DNA of 11,260 nucleotides from UBA4719 sp035654835 (GTDB lineage Bacteria; Actinomycetota; Actinomycetes; Actinomycetales; Dermatophilaceae). The DNA is taken from NCBI GenBank assembly GCA_035654835.1, contig DASRVZ010000232.1, positions 1 to 11,260 of the forward strand, read 5' to 3'. Under the pieces are notes generated by a model. It did no database searches. It saw only the letters and a program-made list of their open reading frames with translations, and was not told where the DNA came from. A program made the position numbers and the translations under genes. This document shows positions 1 to 6,802 of the stretch, piece by piece. Numbering within the stretch: the stretch's first letter is position 1; each line of letters starts with the position of its first letter.

Positions 1-10
1 GGCACCGCCG

Positions 11-526
11 TCAAGCTGGTCGGCCAACCGAACCGATCAGCTCCTCGAGAGCGGCGCGATAGCCGCTGAAGTCACGCTTCTCGGACATCCCGTTGACCAA
101 CGCCCACCGCACGACTCCGTCACGGTCGATCAGGAACGTCCCACGTTTGGCGAACCCTCCAGACTCATCGAAGACCCCGTAGGCCTGCGCGGTCCCACCG
201 TGCGGCCAGTAGTCGCTGAGCAGCGGAAAGAAGTAGCCCTGATCGTCAGACCAGGCCCGCTGGGTGAACATGTGATCGCACGAGATGGTCAGAACCTGGA
301 CGTCGTCACTCTCAAAGGCGCCGAGGTCGTCGCGAATCTCGCACAGCTCACCGGTGCAGATGCCGGAGAACGCAAACGGGTAGAAGACCACCACGACGCT
401 CTTGACGCCCCGGTAGTCGGACAGTGACACCGGTTTGCCGTTCTGGTCCCTCAGGGTGAAGTCAGGAGCGACCTCTCCGACTGTGAGCACCTCGCGTGCG
501 GCGGTGGTTCCGTCGGTGCCCGTCAT
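11..526 (-). CDS. Peroxiredoxin of the AhpE/BCP type
   Basis: A 171-residue thioredoxin-fold peroxidase that should reduce hydrogen peroxide and organic hydroperoxides in the cytosol. Seen: GEVAPDFTLRDQNG near residues 17-30, typical of the N-terminus of this family. The active-site block FYPFAFSGICTGELC follows, with the peroxidatic cysteine at residue 57. PLLSDYWPHG and QAYGVF, typical of mycobacterial AhpE, and RGTFLIDRDG complete the fold. A second cysteine at residue 62 has the Cys-x4-Cys spacing of BCP-type enzymes, whereas mycobacterial AhpE is essentially a one-Cys enzyme; Cys81 is also present. The length is slightly above the usual ~155 because of about 12 extra N-terminal residues. 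The ATG at 526 has only a weak GGGG-like site upstream, so the start is moderately secure. It lies 64 bp after the DUF3052 gene on the same strand and is probably cotranscribed with it. The same neighbours occur in Mycobacterium (ahpE, Rv2239c, aceE). Confidence 0.9.
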   Translation of the reverse strand: MTGTDGTTAAREVLTVGEVAPDFTLRDQNGKPVSLSDYRGVKSVVVVFYPFAFSGICTGELCEIRDDLGAFESDDVQVLTISCDHMFTQRAWSDDQGYFFPLLSDYWPHGGTAQAYGVFDESGGFAKRGTFLIDRDGVVRWALVNGMSEKRDFSGYRAALEELIGSVGRPA

Positions 527-590
527 GGCCCCAGTCTGTCAGCAGTCACCAGCGCGGCATGCCGGCAGTCACCTGAGCGGCCTGCCAACG

Positions 591-1019
591 TCAGCGTCGG
601 GCTGACTTGGGGGCGACCAGTCGGGTGCCGTTCCAGTCTCTGGCGGCATTCGTGCTGCCGGAGGTATGAAGCCCTGTCGTCACAGCTGCCTCCTGGATGT
701 CGCTGGGATCGACCTGCCCCACCCGTCCAGCCTTGGGCGCGAGCAGCACGATGAACCCACGCTCCGCAAGGTTGGTCAGTGAGTCCACAAGAGCATCGAT
801 GAGGTCGCCATCCTCCTCGCGCCACCACAGGACCACTGCGTCGACGACGTCGGCGTAGTTTTCGTCCTCGAGCTCGGAGCCACAGATCTCCTCGATCGCC
901 AGACGGAAGTCCTCATCGACGTCCTGGTCATATCCGTACTCTTGGACTACCTGTCCAGCGGCAAAGCCAAGCTTCGCCACCGAACCGTTCGTCGCCGCGG
1001 CTTCCGCGGTCGCAACCAC
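591..1019 (-). CDS. DUF3052 family protein, function unknown
   Basis: A small, acidic, probably cytosolic protein of 142 residues, recognised as the actinobacterial DUF3052 family (Mycobacterium Rv2239c type). No biochemical function is known to me. Seen: KLGFAAGQVVQEYGYD (residues 16-31), an acidic stretch with a single Cys46, a Trp pair in VVLWWREEDGDL (Trp65-Trp66), and a hydrophobic strand FIVLLAPKAGRVG. There is no signal peptide or membrane helix. The frame stays open upstream to 1109. I chose the GTG at 1019 because AGAGGGGA lies a few bases ahead of it, because the family begins close to the KLGF motif, and because the extra upstream residues look non-coding. It is divergent from aceE across about 290 bp and upstream of the peroxiredoxin. 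The synteny with aceE and the FAS-II genes suggests a link to central carbon or lipid metabolism, but this is only inference. Confidence 0.88.
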   Translation of the reverse strand: MVATAEAAATNGSVAKLGFAAGQVVQEYGYDQDVDEDFRLAIEEICGSELEDENYADVVDAVVLWWREEDGDLIDALVDSLTNLAERGFIVLLAPKAGRVGQVDPSDIQEAAVTTGLHTSGSTNAARDWNGTRLVAPKSARR

Positions 1020-1084
1020 GAGTGTTCCCCTCTGACGTGGACCCCGGCTCACGCCGCGATCGTTGGATATTCCTGTGCGTAGTC

Positions 1085-1099
1085 CACCCGGTCTGGGTG
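1085..1099. repeat. Short inverted repeat in the divergent promoter region
   Basis: CACCC and GGGTG arms flank a 5-bp centre, about 65 bp upstream of the DUF3052 start. It could be an operator for the minus-strand unit, but the arms are short and occur easily by chance in GC-rich DNA. Confidence 0.2.
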
Positions 1100-1177
1100 A
1101 ATCTTGCAAGCAGACACGATAAATACCATCACTGCGGGTCGGACCGGCTGGTCATACCGGACAGTAGCCCCACCACG

Positions 1178-1207
1178 TTGTGACGCTTGAGCGATTTGTT
1201 AGAGGAT
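1178..1207 (+). promoter_or_regulatory. Possible aceE promoter
   Basis: TTGTGA at 1178-1183 matches four of six -35 bases. It is followed after 16-18 bp by a TAGAGG/GAGGAT block at 1200-1207 that fits the loose actinobacterial -10 pattern. A transcript starting near 1213 would have a leader of about 95 nt before the aceE ATG. The match is weak and no alternative is clearly better. Confidence 0.22.
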
Positions 1208-1291
1208 GGCGGACGTCACCTGAACGCATCTGGCGTCACTATCCACCATCGCCGACGGCAGTGACACGCTCATCAGTGACACGCACGTCAC
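1180..1291. promoter_or_regulatory. GTGAC/GTCAC motif array upstream of aceE
   Basis: The pentamer GTGAC or its complement GTCAC occurs six times in 112 bp: at 1180, 1215, 1235, 1261, 1276 and 1287. Two copies lie in an exact 11-bp direct repeat CAGTGACACGC (1259-1269 and 1274-1284). The last two copies form an inverted repeat GTGACACGCACGTCAC (1276-1291) that ends just before the aceE ribosome binding site. The arrangement resembles a multi-site regulator-binding region. The half-site spacing does not fit CRP/GlxR, which has 6 bp between GTGA and TCAC; here it is 8. The binding protein is unknown. Confidence 0.35.
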
Positions 1292-1309
1292 GAGAAAGGA
1301 CACAGCTCG

Positions 1310-4069
1310 ATGGCACGCGACGAAGCCGGACCCATCCTGAACGGCATCCCGAGTCGGATCCCCGACATCGACCCTGAGGAGACCCAGGAGTGGCTGGACT
1401 CCCTGGATGCCGTCATCGACGAGGTCGGCCGCACCCGGGCCCGTTATCTGGTGCGCAAGCTGCTCGAACGAGCCCGCGAGCGCCAGGTGGGGGTTCCCTC
1501 GCTGACCACGACGAACTACATCAACACCATCGATCCCGAGGCTGAGCCGTGGTTCCCCGGCGATGAGGACGTCGAGCGTCGCTATCGCGCCTTCATCCGC
1601 TGGAACGCCGCGATCATGGTCCACCGCGCACAGCGGCCCGGGATCGGCGTAGGCGGCCACATATCTTCTTTCGCCTCAGCTGCCACGCTGTATGAGGTCG
1701 GCTTCAACCACTTCTTCCGTGGCCGTGACCACGAAGGCGGCGGCGACCAGATCTACGTCCAGGGCCATGCGTCCCCCGGCATCTACGCACGGGCTTTCCT
1801 CGAGGGTCGGCTGTCCGAGGCTGAGCTCGACGGGTTCCGTCAGGAGCACAGCCACGTGGTGGACGGCAAGCCGCTGTCGCTGTCGTCCTACCCCCACCCG
1901 CGGCTCATGCCGGACTTCTGGGAGTTCCCGACCGTCTCCATGGGCCTGGGCCCGATGAACGCGATCCACCAGGCGCAGTTCAATCGCTATCTGCACAACC
2001 GCGGCATCAAGGACACCTCCCAGCAGCACGTCTGGGCGTTCCTGGGTGACGGCGAGATGGACGAGCCCGAGTCACGAGGTCTGCTCCAGCTCGCCGCCAA
2101 CGAGGAGCTCGACAACCTCACCTTCGTCATCAACTGCAACCTGCAACGCCTCGACGGACCGGTCCGCGGCAACGGCAAGATCATCCAGGAGCTCGAAGCA
2201 ACCTTCCGTGGTGCCGGCTGGAACGTCATCAAGGTCATCTGGGGCCGCGGGTGGGACCCGCTGCTGGCGCAGGACCGCGACGGCGCTCTGGTGAACCTGA
2301 TGAACACCACGCCCGATGGCGACTACCAGACGTTCCGCGCCAACGACGGCGCATACGTCAGGGAGCACTTCTTCGGCGGCGACCCGCGCACCCGCAAGAT
2401 GGTCGAGAAGATGTCCGACGACGACATCTGGAGGCTCAAGCGCGGCGGGCACGACTACCACAAGGTCTATGCGGCCTACAAAGCGTCGATGGAATACACC
2501 GGCCAGCCCACCGTCATCCTCGCCAAGACGATCAAGGGCTACAGCCTGGGCACACAGTTCTCCGGGCGCAATGCCACGCACCAGATGAAGAAGCTGACCC
2601 TGACCGATCTCAAGGGCCTGCGTGACACTCTGCGGATCCCGATCAGCGACGAGCAGCTTGATGCCGATCCGTATCTGCCGCCCTACTACCACCCCGGCGC
2701 GGACGACCCGGCGATCCAGTACCTGAAGGAACGCCGCGCCAAGCTCGGCGGATCGCTGCCTCACCGCAGGGTGGAGCACGCGCCGCTGAAGCTGCCCGAC
2801 GACAGTGTGTACGAGGTCGTCAAGCGTGGGTCGGGCAAGCAGCAGATCGCCACGACCATGGCCTTCGTACGGCTGCTTCGGGACATGATGCGCGACAAGG
2901 AGTTCGGTCGCCGCGTCGTCCCGATCATCCCCGACGAGGCTCGCACCTTCGGCATGGACTCGTTCTTCCCTACGATCAAGATCTACAACCCCCACGGCCA
3001 GCACTACACCTCGGTCGATGCCGACCTGATGCTGGCCTACAAGGAGTCGGCCGAGGGGCAGATCCTGCACCTGGGCATCAACGAGGCCGGTTCGGTGGCA
3101 GCGTTCACCGCGGCCGGGACGTCCTACGCCACCCATGGCGAGCCGATGATCCCGATCTACATCTTCTACTCGATGTTCGGGTTCCAGCGCACCGGGGACT
3201 CCCTGTGGGCCGCCGCCGACCAGATGAGCCGCGGCTTCCTCATCGGTGCCACAGCCGGTCGAACGACCTTGACCGGCGAAGGTCTGCAGCACGCCGACGG
3301 TCACAGCCCGCTGCTTGCCTCCACCAACCCCGCTGTCGTCTCCTACGACCCCGCGTACAGCTACGAGATCGCGCACATCATGCAGGACGGCCTGCGCCGC
3401 ATGTATGGCGAACAGCCCGAGAACGTCATCTACTACATCACGGTCTACAACGAGCCGAACGTCCAGCCGGCCGAGCCGGAAAACGTTGACGCTGAAGGGA
3501 TCCGGCGCGGAATGTACCTCCTCGCGCCGGGCTCCGGAGAAGGTCTGCACGACGATGGACGCCGGGTCCAGCTGCTCGGTTCCGGCGTCGGCGTGCCGTG
3601 GGTCCTGGAGGCGCAGGAGCTGTTGCGCAACGACTGGGGCGTCGTCGCAGACGTCTGGTCGGTCACCTCATGGGGCGAGCTGCGGCGCGACGGCCTGGCC
3701 GCAGACGAACAGACGTTCCTGCATCCCGACGAACCGGAGCGCGTGCCCTACGTGACCCAGCGGCTCAAGGACGCACCCGGTCCCATCGTCGCGGTATCGG
3801 ACTTCATGCGTGCGGTCCAGGAGCAGATCGCGCCGTGGGTCCCCGGTGATTTCACCGCGCTGGGAGCCGACGGCTTTGGCTTCTCCGACACCCGCGCCGC
3901 AGCTCGTCGCTACTTCCACATCGACGGCCCCTCGGTCGCCGTGCGGGCGCTTCAGATGCTGGCCAAGCGAGGCGAGATCGACGCATCGGTGGCCCGCGAG
4001 GCAGCCGCGCGATACCGCCTGCTCGACATCACCGCGGGTGCCTCCGGAAACGCCGGTGGCGAGTCGTAG
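1310..4069 (+). CDS. aceE: Pyruvate dehydrogenase E1 component, homodimeric type
   Basis: Thiamine-diphosphate-dependent E1 (919 residues) that decarboxylates pyruvate and reductively acetylates the lipoyl group of E2, feeding acetyl-CoA to the TCA cycle and lipid synthesis. Seen: the N-terminal ThDP domain with YVQGHASPG and the cofactor/metal motif GDGEMDEPES starting at Gly246, followed by the VINCNLQRLDGPVRGN segment that completes the GDG...N motif. The middle domain carries HLGINEAGS with the conserved glutamate at residue 592, then YSMFGFQRTGDSLW and LTGEGLQHADGHS. A transketolase-like C-terminal domain follows. The length is normal for bacterial AceE (about 890-930). The ATG at 1310 is supported by AGAAAGGA at 1293-1300, 9 nt upstream. 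E2 and E3 are not in the window. In actinobacteria AceE can join a mixed PDH/ODH complex. The next gene is fasR, 160 bp downstream. Confidence 0.98.
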   Translation: MARDEAGPILNGIPSRIPDIDPEETQEWLDSLDAVIDEVGRTRARYLVRKLLERARERQVGVPSLTTTNYINTIDPEAEPWFPGDEDVERRYRAFIRWNAAIMVHRAQRPGIGVGGHISSFASAATLYEVGFNHFFRGRDHEGGGDQIYVQGHASPGIYARAFLEGRLSEAELDGFRQEHSHVVDGKPLSLSSYPHPRLMPDFWEFPTVSMGLGPMNAIHQAQFNRYLHNRGIKDTSQQHVWAFLGDGEMDEPESRGLLQLAANEELDNLTFVINCNLQRLDGPVRGNGKIIQELEATFRGAGWNVIKVIWGRGWDPLLAQDRDGALVNLMNTTPDGDYQTFRANDGAYVREHFFGGDPRTRKMVEKMSDDDIWRLKRGGHDYHKVYAAYKASMEYTGQPTVILAKTIKGYSLGTQFSGRNATHQMKKLTLTDLKGLRDTLRIPISDEQLDADPYLPPYYHPGADDPAIQYLKERRAKLGGSLPHRRVEHAPLKLPDDSVYEVVKRGSGKQQIATTMAFVRLLRDMMRDKEFGRRVVPIIPDEARTFGMDSFFPTIKIYNPHGQHYTSVDADLMLAYKESAEGQILHLGINEAGSVAAFTAAGTSYATHGEPMIPIYIFYSMFGFQRTGDSLWAAADQMSRGFLIGATAGRTTLTGEGLQHADGHSPLLASTNPAVVSYDPAYSYEIAHIMQDGLRRMYGEQPENVIYYITVYNEPNVQPAEPENVDAEGIRRGMYLLAPGSGEGLHDDGRRVQLLGSGVGVPWVLEAQELLRNDWGVVADVWSVTSWGELRRDGLAADEQTFLHPDEPERVPYVTQRLKDAPGPIVAVSDFMRAVQEQIAPWVPGDFTALGADGFGFSDTRAAARRYFHIDGPSVAVRALQMLAKRGEIDASVAREAAARYRLLDITAGASGNAGGES

Positions 4070-4104
4070 GCGACTCACCGGCATGCCAGCTCATGGCCGC
4101 ACCT

Positions 4105-4165
4105 CGTGAAGTCGCACAGATTGCTGCTCGCCAAGCCTGGGGGGAACGATCTTTGCGACTTCACG
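4105..4165. repeat. 17-bp inverted repeat between aceE and fasR (possible terminator)
   Basis: Arms CGTGAAGTCGCACAGAT (4105-4121) and ATCTTTGCGACTTCACG (4149-4165) pair at 16 of 17 positions around a 27-base loop, starting 35 bp after the aceE stop. RNA from either strand could form a strong stem. There is no T-run after it, so if it is a terminator it is not the classical E. coli kind; many actinobacterial terminators lack a U-tract. It may instead be a dispersed palindromic element. Confidence 0.5.
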
Positions 4166-4188
4166 GCCGCGGTGCGATGACTGCCTCG

Positions 4189-4217
4189 TGGAAGGGTCAT
4201 TGTGGCCGACATACAAT
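4189..4217 (+). promoter_or_regulatory. Candidate fasR promoter
   Basis: TACAAT at 4212-4217 matches five of six -10 bases. TGGAAG at 4189-4194 is a poor -35 at 17 bp. Transcription would start near 4224, only about 6 nt before the fasR ATG, giving a nearly leaderless mRNA. This agrees with the lack of a good Shine-Dalgarno sequence there. It implies that fasR can be expressed separately from aceE. Confidence 0.45.
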
Positions 4218-4229
4218 TAGGCTGACCTT

Positions 4230-5480
4230 ATGGCAGCCACACGTCCGCGCGGCAGCGCGGCCACACAACGGCGCATCGAGCGCAGCTCCGGCGCGCTCTC
4301 GACCACCGCGAACAAGTACATGGAGACCCGGCACGACTGGTACCGCGCCCTCTCGGCGGAGGACCGCTCATGGGTCGGACTCGTCGCTCAGGCCGGCATC
4401 GCGGGCTTCCTTGCGTGGTATCGCGACCCCAGCGAAAACCCCCAGGTCTCGGTGGACGTGTTCGGGATGGCACCGCGCGAGCTGACCCGGTCGATCAGCC
4501 TGGCACAGACTCTCGAGCTGTTACGGGCGGTCGTTGACGTTGTCGAGGACGACGTCGCCCATCTCGCGGCTCCCGGCGAGGAGCAGATCTTGCGCGAGGG
4601 GGTGTTGCGCTACTCACGCGAGATCGCCTTCGCGGCCGCTCAGGTCTACGCCCGCGCAGCCGAGGCCCGCGGTGCCTGGGACGCGCGGCTGGAGTCCCTC
4701 GTGGTTGACGCCGTCCTGCGTGGTGAGGCCGACGACTCGATGCAGTCCCGAGCGTCCGCGCTGGGCTGGGGGTCGGTCAACCACGTCGCCGTGGTCGCCG
4801 GTTCCACACCAGAGGGCGACACCGAGGGGGTCGTGGACACTCTCCGGCGAGCCTCGTCGCACCACGGGATCGAGTCCCTGGCTGCAGTGCAGAGACGACG
4901 GCTGGTCGCCATCCTCGGGGGCCTGCAGGACCCCACGGCCACGGTCCACGCGTTGGCCGAGTGCTTCGGCGACGGCCCCATCGTCATCGGCCCCACGGTG
5001 CCTCATCTGTTCGCCGCGGGACGCTCTGCCAGGGCGGCGCTCTCTGGCCTCGGAGCTGCCCGCGCCTGGCCCGATGCTCCCCGTCCCGTCCTCGCCGACG
5101 ATCTGCTGCCGGAGCGGGTGCTGGCCGGTGACGCCCAGGCCCGCCTCGCCCTCATCGAACACGTCTACCGTCCGCTGCTTGCCTCGGGGAGCGCCCTGTT
5201 CGAGACAGCCTCCACCTATCTGGACGGCGGCGGCGGCCTCGAGTCCACGGCCAGGATCCTGTTCGTGCACCCCAACACCGTCCGCTATCGGCTCGGACGT
5301 ATCGCCACGGTGACGGGTTATGACCTGAGCCATCCCCGTGAGGCACACACCGTGCGGATGGCGCTCGCGGTCGGCCGCCTGGCCGAGTCCAGCCAACGAC
5401 AGTGGCGGCGTTCGCTGGAGGGTCATCAGCCCGAGATACCCCCGACCCACGACACGTCGCTTCTTGGAGGAACCCTCTAA
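4230..5480 (+). CDS. fasR: FasR-like PucR-family transcription regulator of fatty-acid synthesis
   Basis: A 416-residue DNA-binding regulator resembling FasR of Streptomyces, which activates the fabD-fabH-acpP-fabF operon. It is unrelated to the TetR-type proteins called FasR in Corynebacterium and Mycobacterium. Seen: an N-terminal region with ANKYMETRHDWYRALSAEDRSWVGLVAQAGI (two parts, residues ~28-58), typical of this subfamily; a middle PucR/CdaR GGDEF-like region around residues 150-290; and a C-terminal helix-turn-helix of the PucR type from about residue 323, with YLDGGGGLESTA and LFVHPNTVRYRLGRI. No transmembrane segment or signal peptide is seen. The ATG at 4230 lacks a convincing ribosome binding site but follows a good -10 element by 12 nt, so a very short leader is likely. 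The stop codon lies inside the first of two palindromes in front of fabD, so its own binding may overlap the end of its gene. Ligand not evident; acyl intermediates are a guess. Confidence 0.9.
   Translation: MAATRPRGSAATQRRIERSSGALSTTANKYMETRHDWYRALSAEDRSWVGLVAQAGIAGFLAWYRDPSENPQVSVDVFGMAPRELTRSISLAQTLELLRAVVDVVEDDVAHLAAPGEEQILREGVLRYSREIAFAAAQVYARAAEARGAWDARLESLVVDAVLRGEADDSMQSRASALGWGSVNHVAVVAGSTPEGDTEGVVDTLRRASSHHGIESLAAVQRRRLVAILGGLQDPTATVHALAECFGDGPIVIGPTVPHLFAAGRSARAALSGLGAARAWPDAPRPVLADDLLPERVLAGDAQARLALIEHVYRPLLASGSALFETASTYLDGGGGLESTARILFVHPNTVRYRLGRIATVTGYDLSHPREAHTVRMALAVGRLAESSQRQWRRSLEGHQPEIPPTHDTSLLGGTL
5464..5480. promoter_or_regulatory. Candidate FasR operator 1 (overlaps fasR stop)
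   Basis: TTGGAGGAACCCTCTAA is an imperfect palindrome, with 6 of 7 arm positions paired around a 3-bp centre at 5472. Its last three bases are the fasR TAA stop. With its flanks it matches the second palindrome almost base for base at a 26-bp offset. Assignment to FasR rests on position and on the known role of FasR upstream of fabD in Streptomyces. Confidence 0.55.
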
Positions 5481-5488
5481 AAGACTCT

Positions 5489-5507
5489 TTTGGAGGAATC
5501 CTCCAAA
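5489..5507. promoter_or_regulatory. Candidate FasR operator 2 (perfect palindrome)
   Basis: TTTGGAGGAATCCTCCAAA is a perfect 9-1-9 palindrome centred on 5498, 67 bp before the fabD start codon. It is AT-flanked and stands out from the GC-rich surroundings. It is very probably the high-affinity member of a pair with the palindrome 26 bp upstream. Confidence 0.65.
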
Positions 5508-5541
5508 TGGAGTAGCGATAGTTGGTACCGGTCGGTTACGA

Positions 5542-5547
5542 CATGAT
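5542..5547 (+). promoter_or_regulatory. Possible fabD -10 element
   Basis: CATGAT matches four of six -10 bases and has no recognisable -35 at the right distance, as expected for an activator-dependent promoter. A start near 5554 would place the two palindrome centres at about -56 and -82. This is a weak assignment from sequence alone. Confidence 0.25.
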
Positions 5548-5573
5548 CACGGCTCAGGCGCGAGGCTGAAGAG

Positions 5574-6752
5574 GTGCTCATCATCGTCTGCCCTGGACAG
5601 GGCTCCCAGACCCCCGGCTTCCTCGCGCCCTGGCTCGAGCTGTCGGGATTCCGCGACCGTATGCAGTGGCTTTCCACCGTCGCCGGCATCGACCTGGTCA
5701 AGCACGGCACCCAGTCCGATGCCGAGACGATCAGGGACACCGCGGTCGCGCAGCCACTGATCGTCGGCGCGGGTCTCATCTCGCTGCTGGCCCTGTTCGA
5801 GCACCCAGCGGACGGCTTCCGCCTGGTTGCCGGTGGCGCCGGGCACTCGGTCGGCGAGATCACTGCCGCAGCCGCAGCCGGCGTCATCAGCGCCGAGCAG
5901 GCCATGGTCCTGGTCCGCGAGCGCGGGCAGCTCATGGCTGAGGCGAGCGCGGTCAGCGCAACGGGCATGAGCGCGATCCTGGGCGGCGACAAGGATGACG
6001 TGGAACAGACCCTGCTCAGGCACGGCCTCACCGCCGCGAACAACAACGGCGGAGGCCAGATCGTGGCTGCCGGGACCATGGAGCAGCTCGCGGCGCTGAA
6101 CGCCGACCCACCTGCCAAGGCACGGGTTATCCCGCTGCAGGTTGCCGGCGCCTTCCACACCGAGCACATGGCCTCCGCCGTCAAGGGGATGGCCGACCTG
6201 GCTCGCGCGATCTCCACCCATGACAGCCGCTCTCGTCTGGTGTCCAACCGGGACGGGACGGTGGTGCACAGTGGCCGTGAGGTCCTCAACCGCCTGGTGA
6301 CCCAGATCAGCAGCCCCGTCCGCTGGGACCTGTGCATGGAGACGTTCAAGGACCTCGGGGTCACCGGCCTGATCGAGATCCCGCCGGCCGGGGCATTGGC
6401 CAACCTGGCCAAGCGGGGACTTCCGGGCGTCGAGGTCCTGGCGCTCAAGTCTCCCGACCAGCTCTCGGAGGCCCACCGCATGGTGCGTGAGCACGGACAG
6501 CCCAATCAGATCGCCGACAGCCCCACCTGGCGGTTGGTCATCGCACCGGCCAAGGGCGTCGTCAGCTTCACCCGTACCGAGCCTGGCGCCACTGTGGTTC
6601 CCGGCTCCGTGGTCGCTGCCGTGAACACCCTGCGGGACACGTTCGACGTCACAGCACCCCACGGCGGCCAAGTCATCGAGTGGCTGGTCGAAGACGGTGA
6701 CCCCGTCTCCCCCGATCAGCCTCTCCTGCGGCTGCACCCCACCCATTCCTGA
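5574..6752 (+). CDS. fabD: Malonyl-CoA:ACP transacylase with C-terminal lipoyl/biotinyl-like domain
   Basis: Transfers malonyl from CoA to the ACP phosphopantetheine, supplying FAS-II extender units in the cytosol. Seen: GQGSQTPGF (residues 8-16), the nucleophile motif GHSVGE with Ser92, and the catalytic histidine in AGAFHTEHM (His195). The acyltransferase domain ends near residue 305. At 392 residues it is about 80 longer than usual. Residues ~319-392 look like a biotinyl/lipoyl hammerhead: APAKGVVSF, then PGSVVAAVNTLRDTFDVTAP, then HGGQVIEWLVEDGDPVSP and PLLRL. The hairpin that normally carries the modified lysine (EAMKMENE in biotin carriers) here reads NTLRDTFD, with Arg354 at the lysine position, so modification is not expected. 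The GTG at 5574 is chosen because GAGG lies 8 nt upstream and family members start LxxVxPGQG. First gene of the FAS-II unit, 93 bp after fasR. Confidence 0.97.
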   Translation: MLIIVCPGQGSQTPGFLAPWLELSGFRDRMQWLSTVAGIDLVKHGTQSDAETIRDTAVAQPLIVGAGLISLLALFEHPADGFRLVAGGAGHSVGEITAAAAAGVISAEQAMVLVRERGQLMAEASAVSATGMSAILGGDKDDVEQTLLRHGLTAANNNGGGQIVAAGTMEQLAALNADPPAKARVIPLQVAGAFHTEHMASAVKGMADLARAISTHDSRSRLVSNRDGTVVHSGREVLNRLVTQISSPVRWDLCMETFKDLGVTGLIEIPPAGALANLAKRGLPGVEVLALKSPDQLSEAHRMVREHGQPNQIADSPTWRLVIAPAKGVVSFTRTEPGATVVPGSVVAAVNTLRDTFDVTAPHGGQVIEWLVEDGDPVSPDQPLLRLHPTHS

Positions 6753-6802
6753 GTCGTGCGACAGAACAAGGTCGAGCAGCTGAACACCATGGAGCCCACC
6801 AC

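Noticed and set aside
1199..1206. TTAGAGGA near the aceE promoter resembles a half-site of the fabD palindromes
   Set aside because: Only one 8-bp half is present, with no matching second arm; it is too short to claim a FasR site.
2072..3550. A 492-codon open frame on the minus strand opposite aceE
   Set aside because: It lies wholly inside a clear aceE. The long antisense frame reflects GC-rich third codon positions, and its translation resembles no family.
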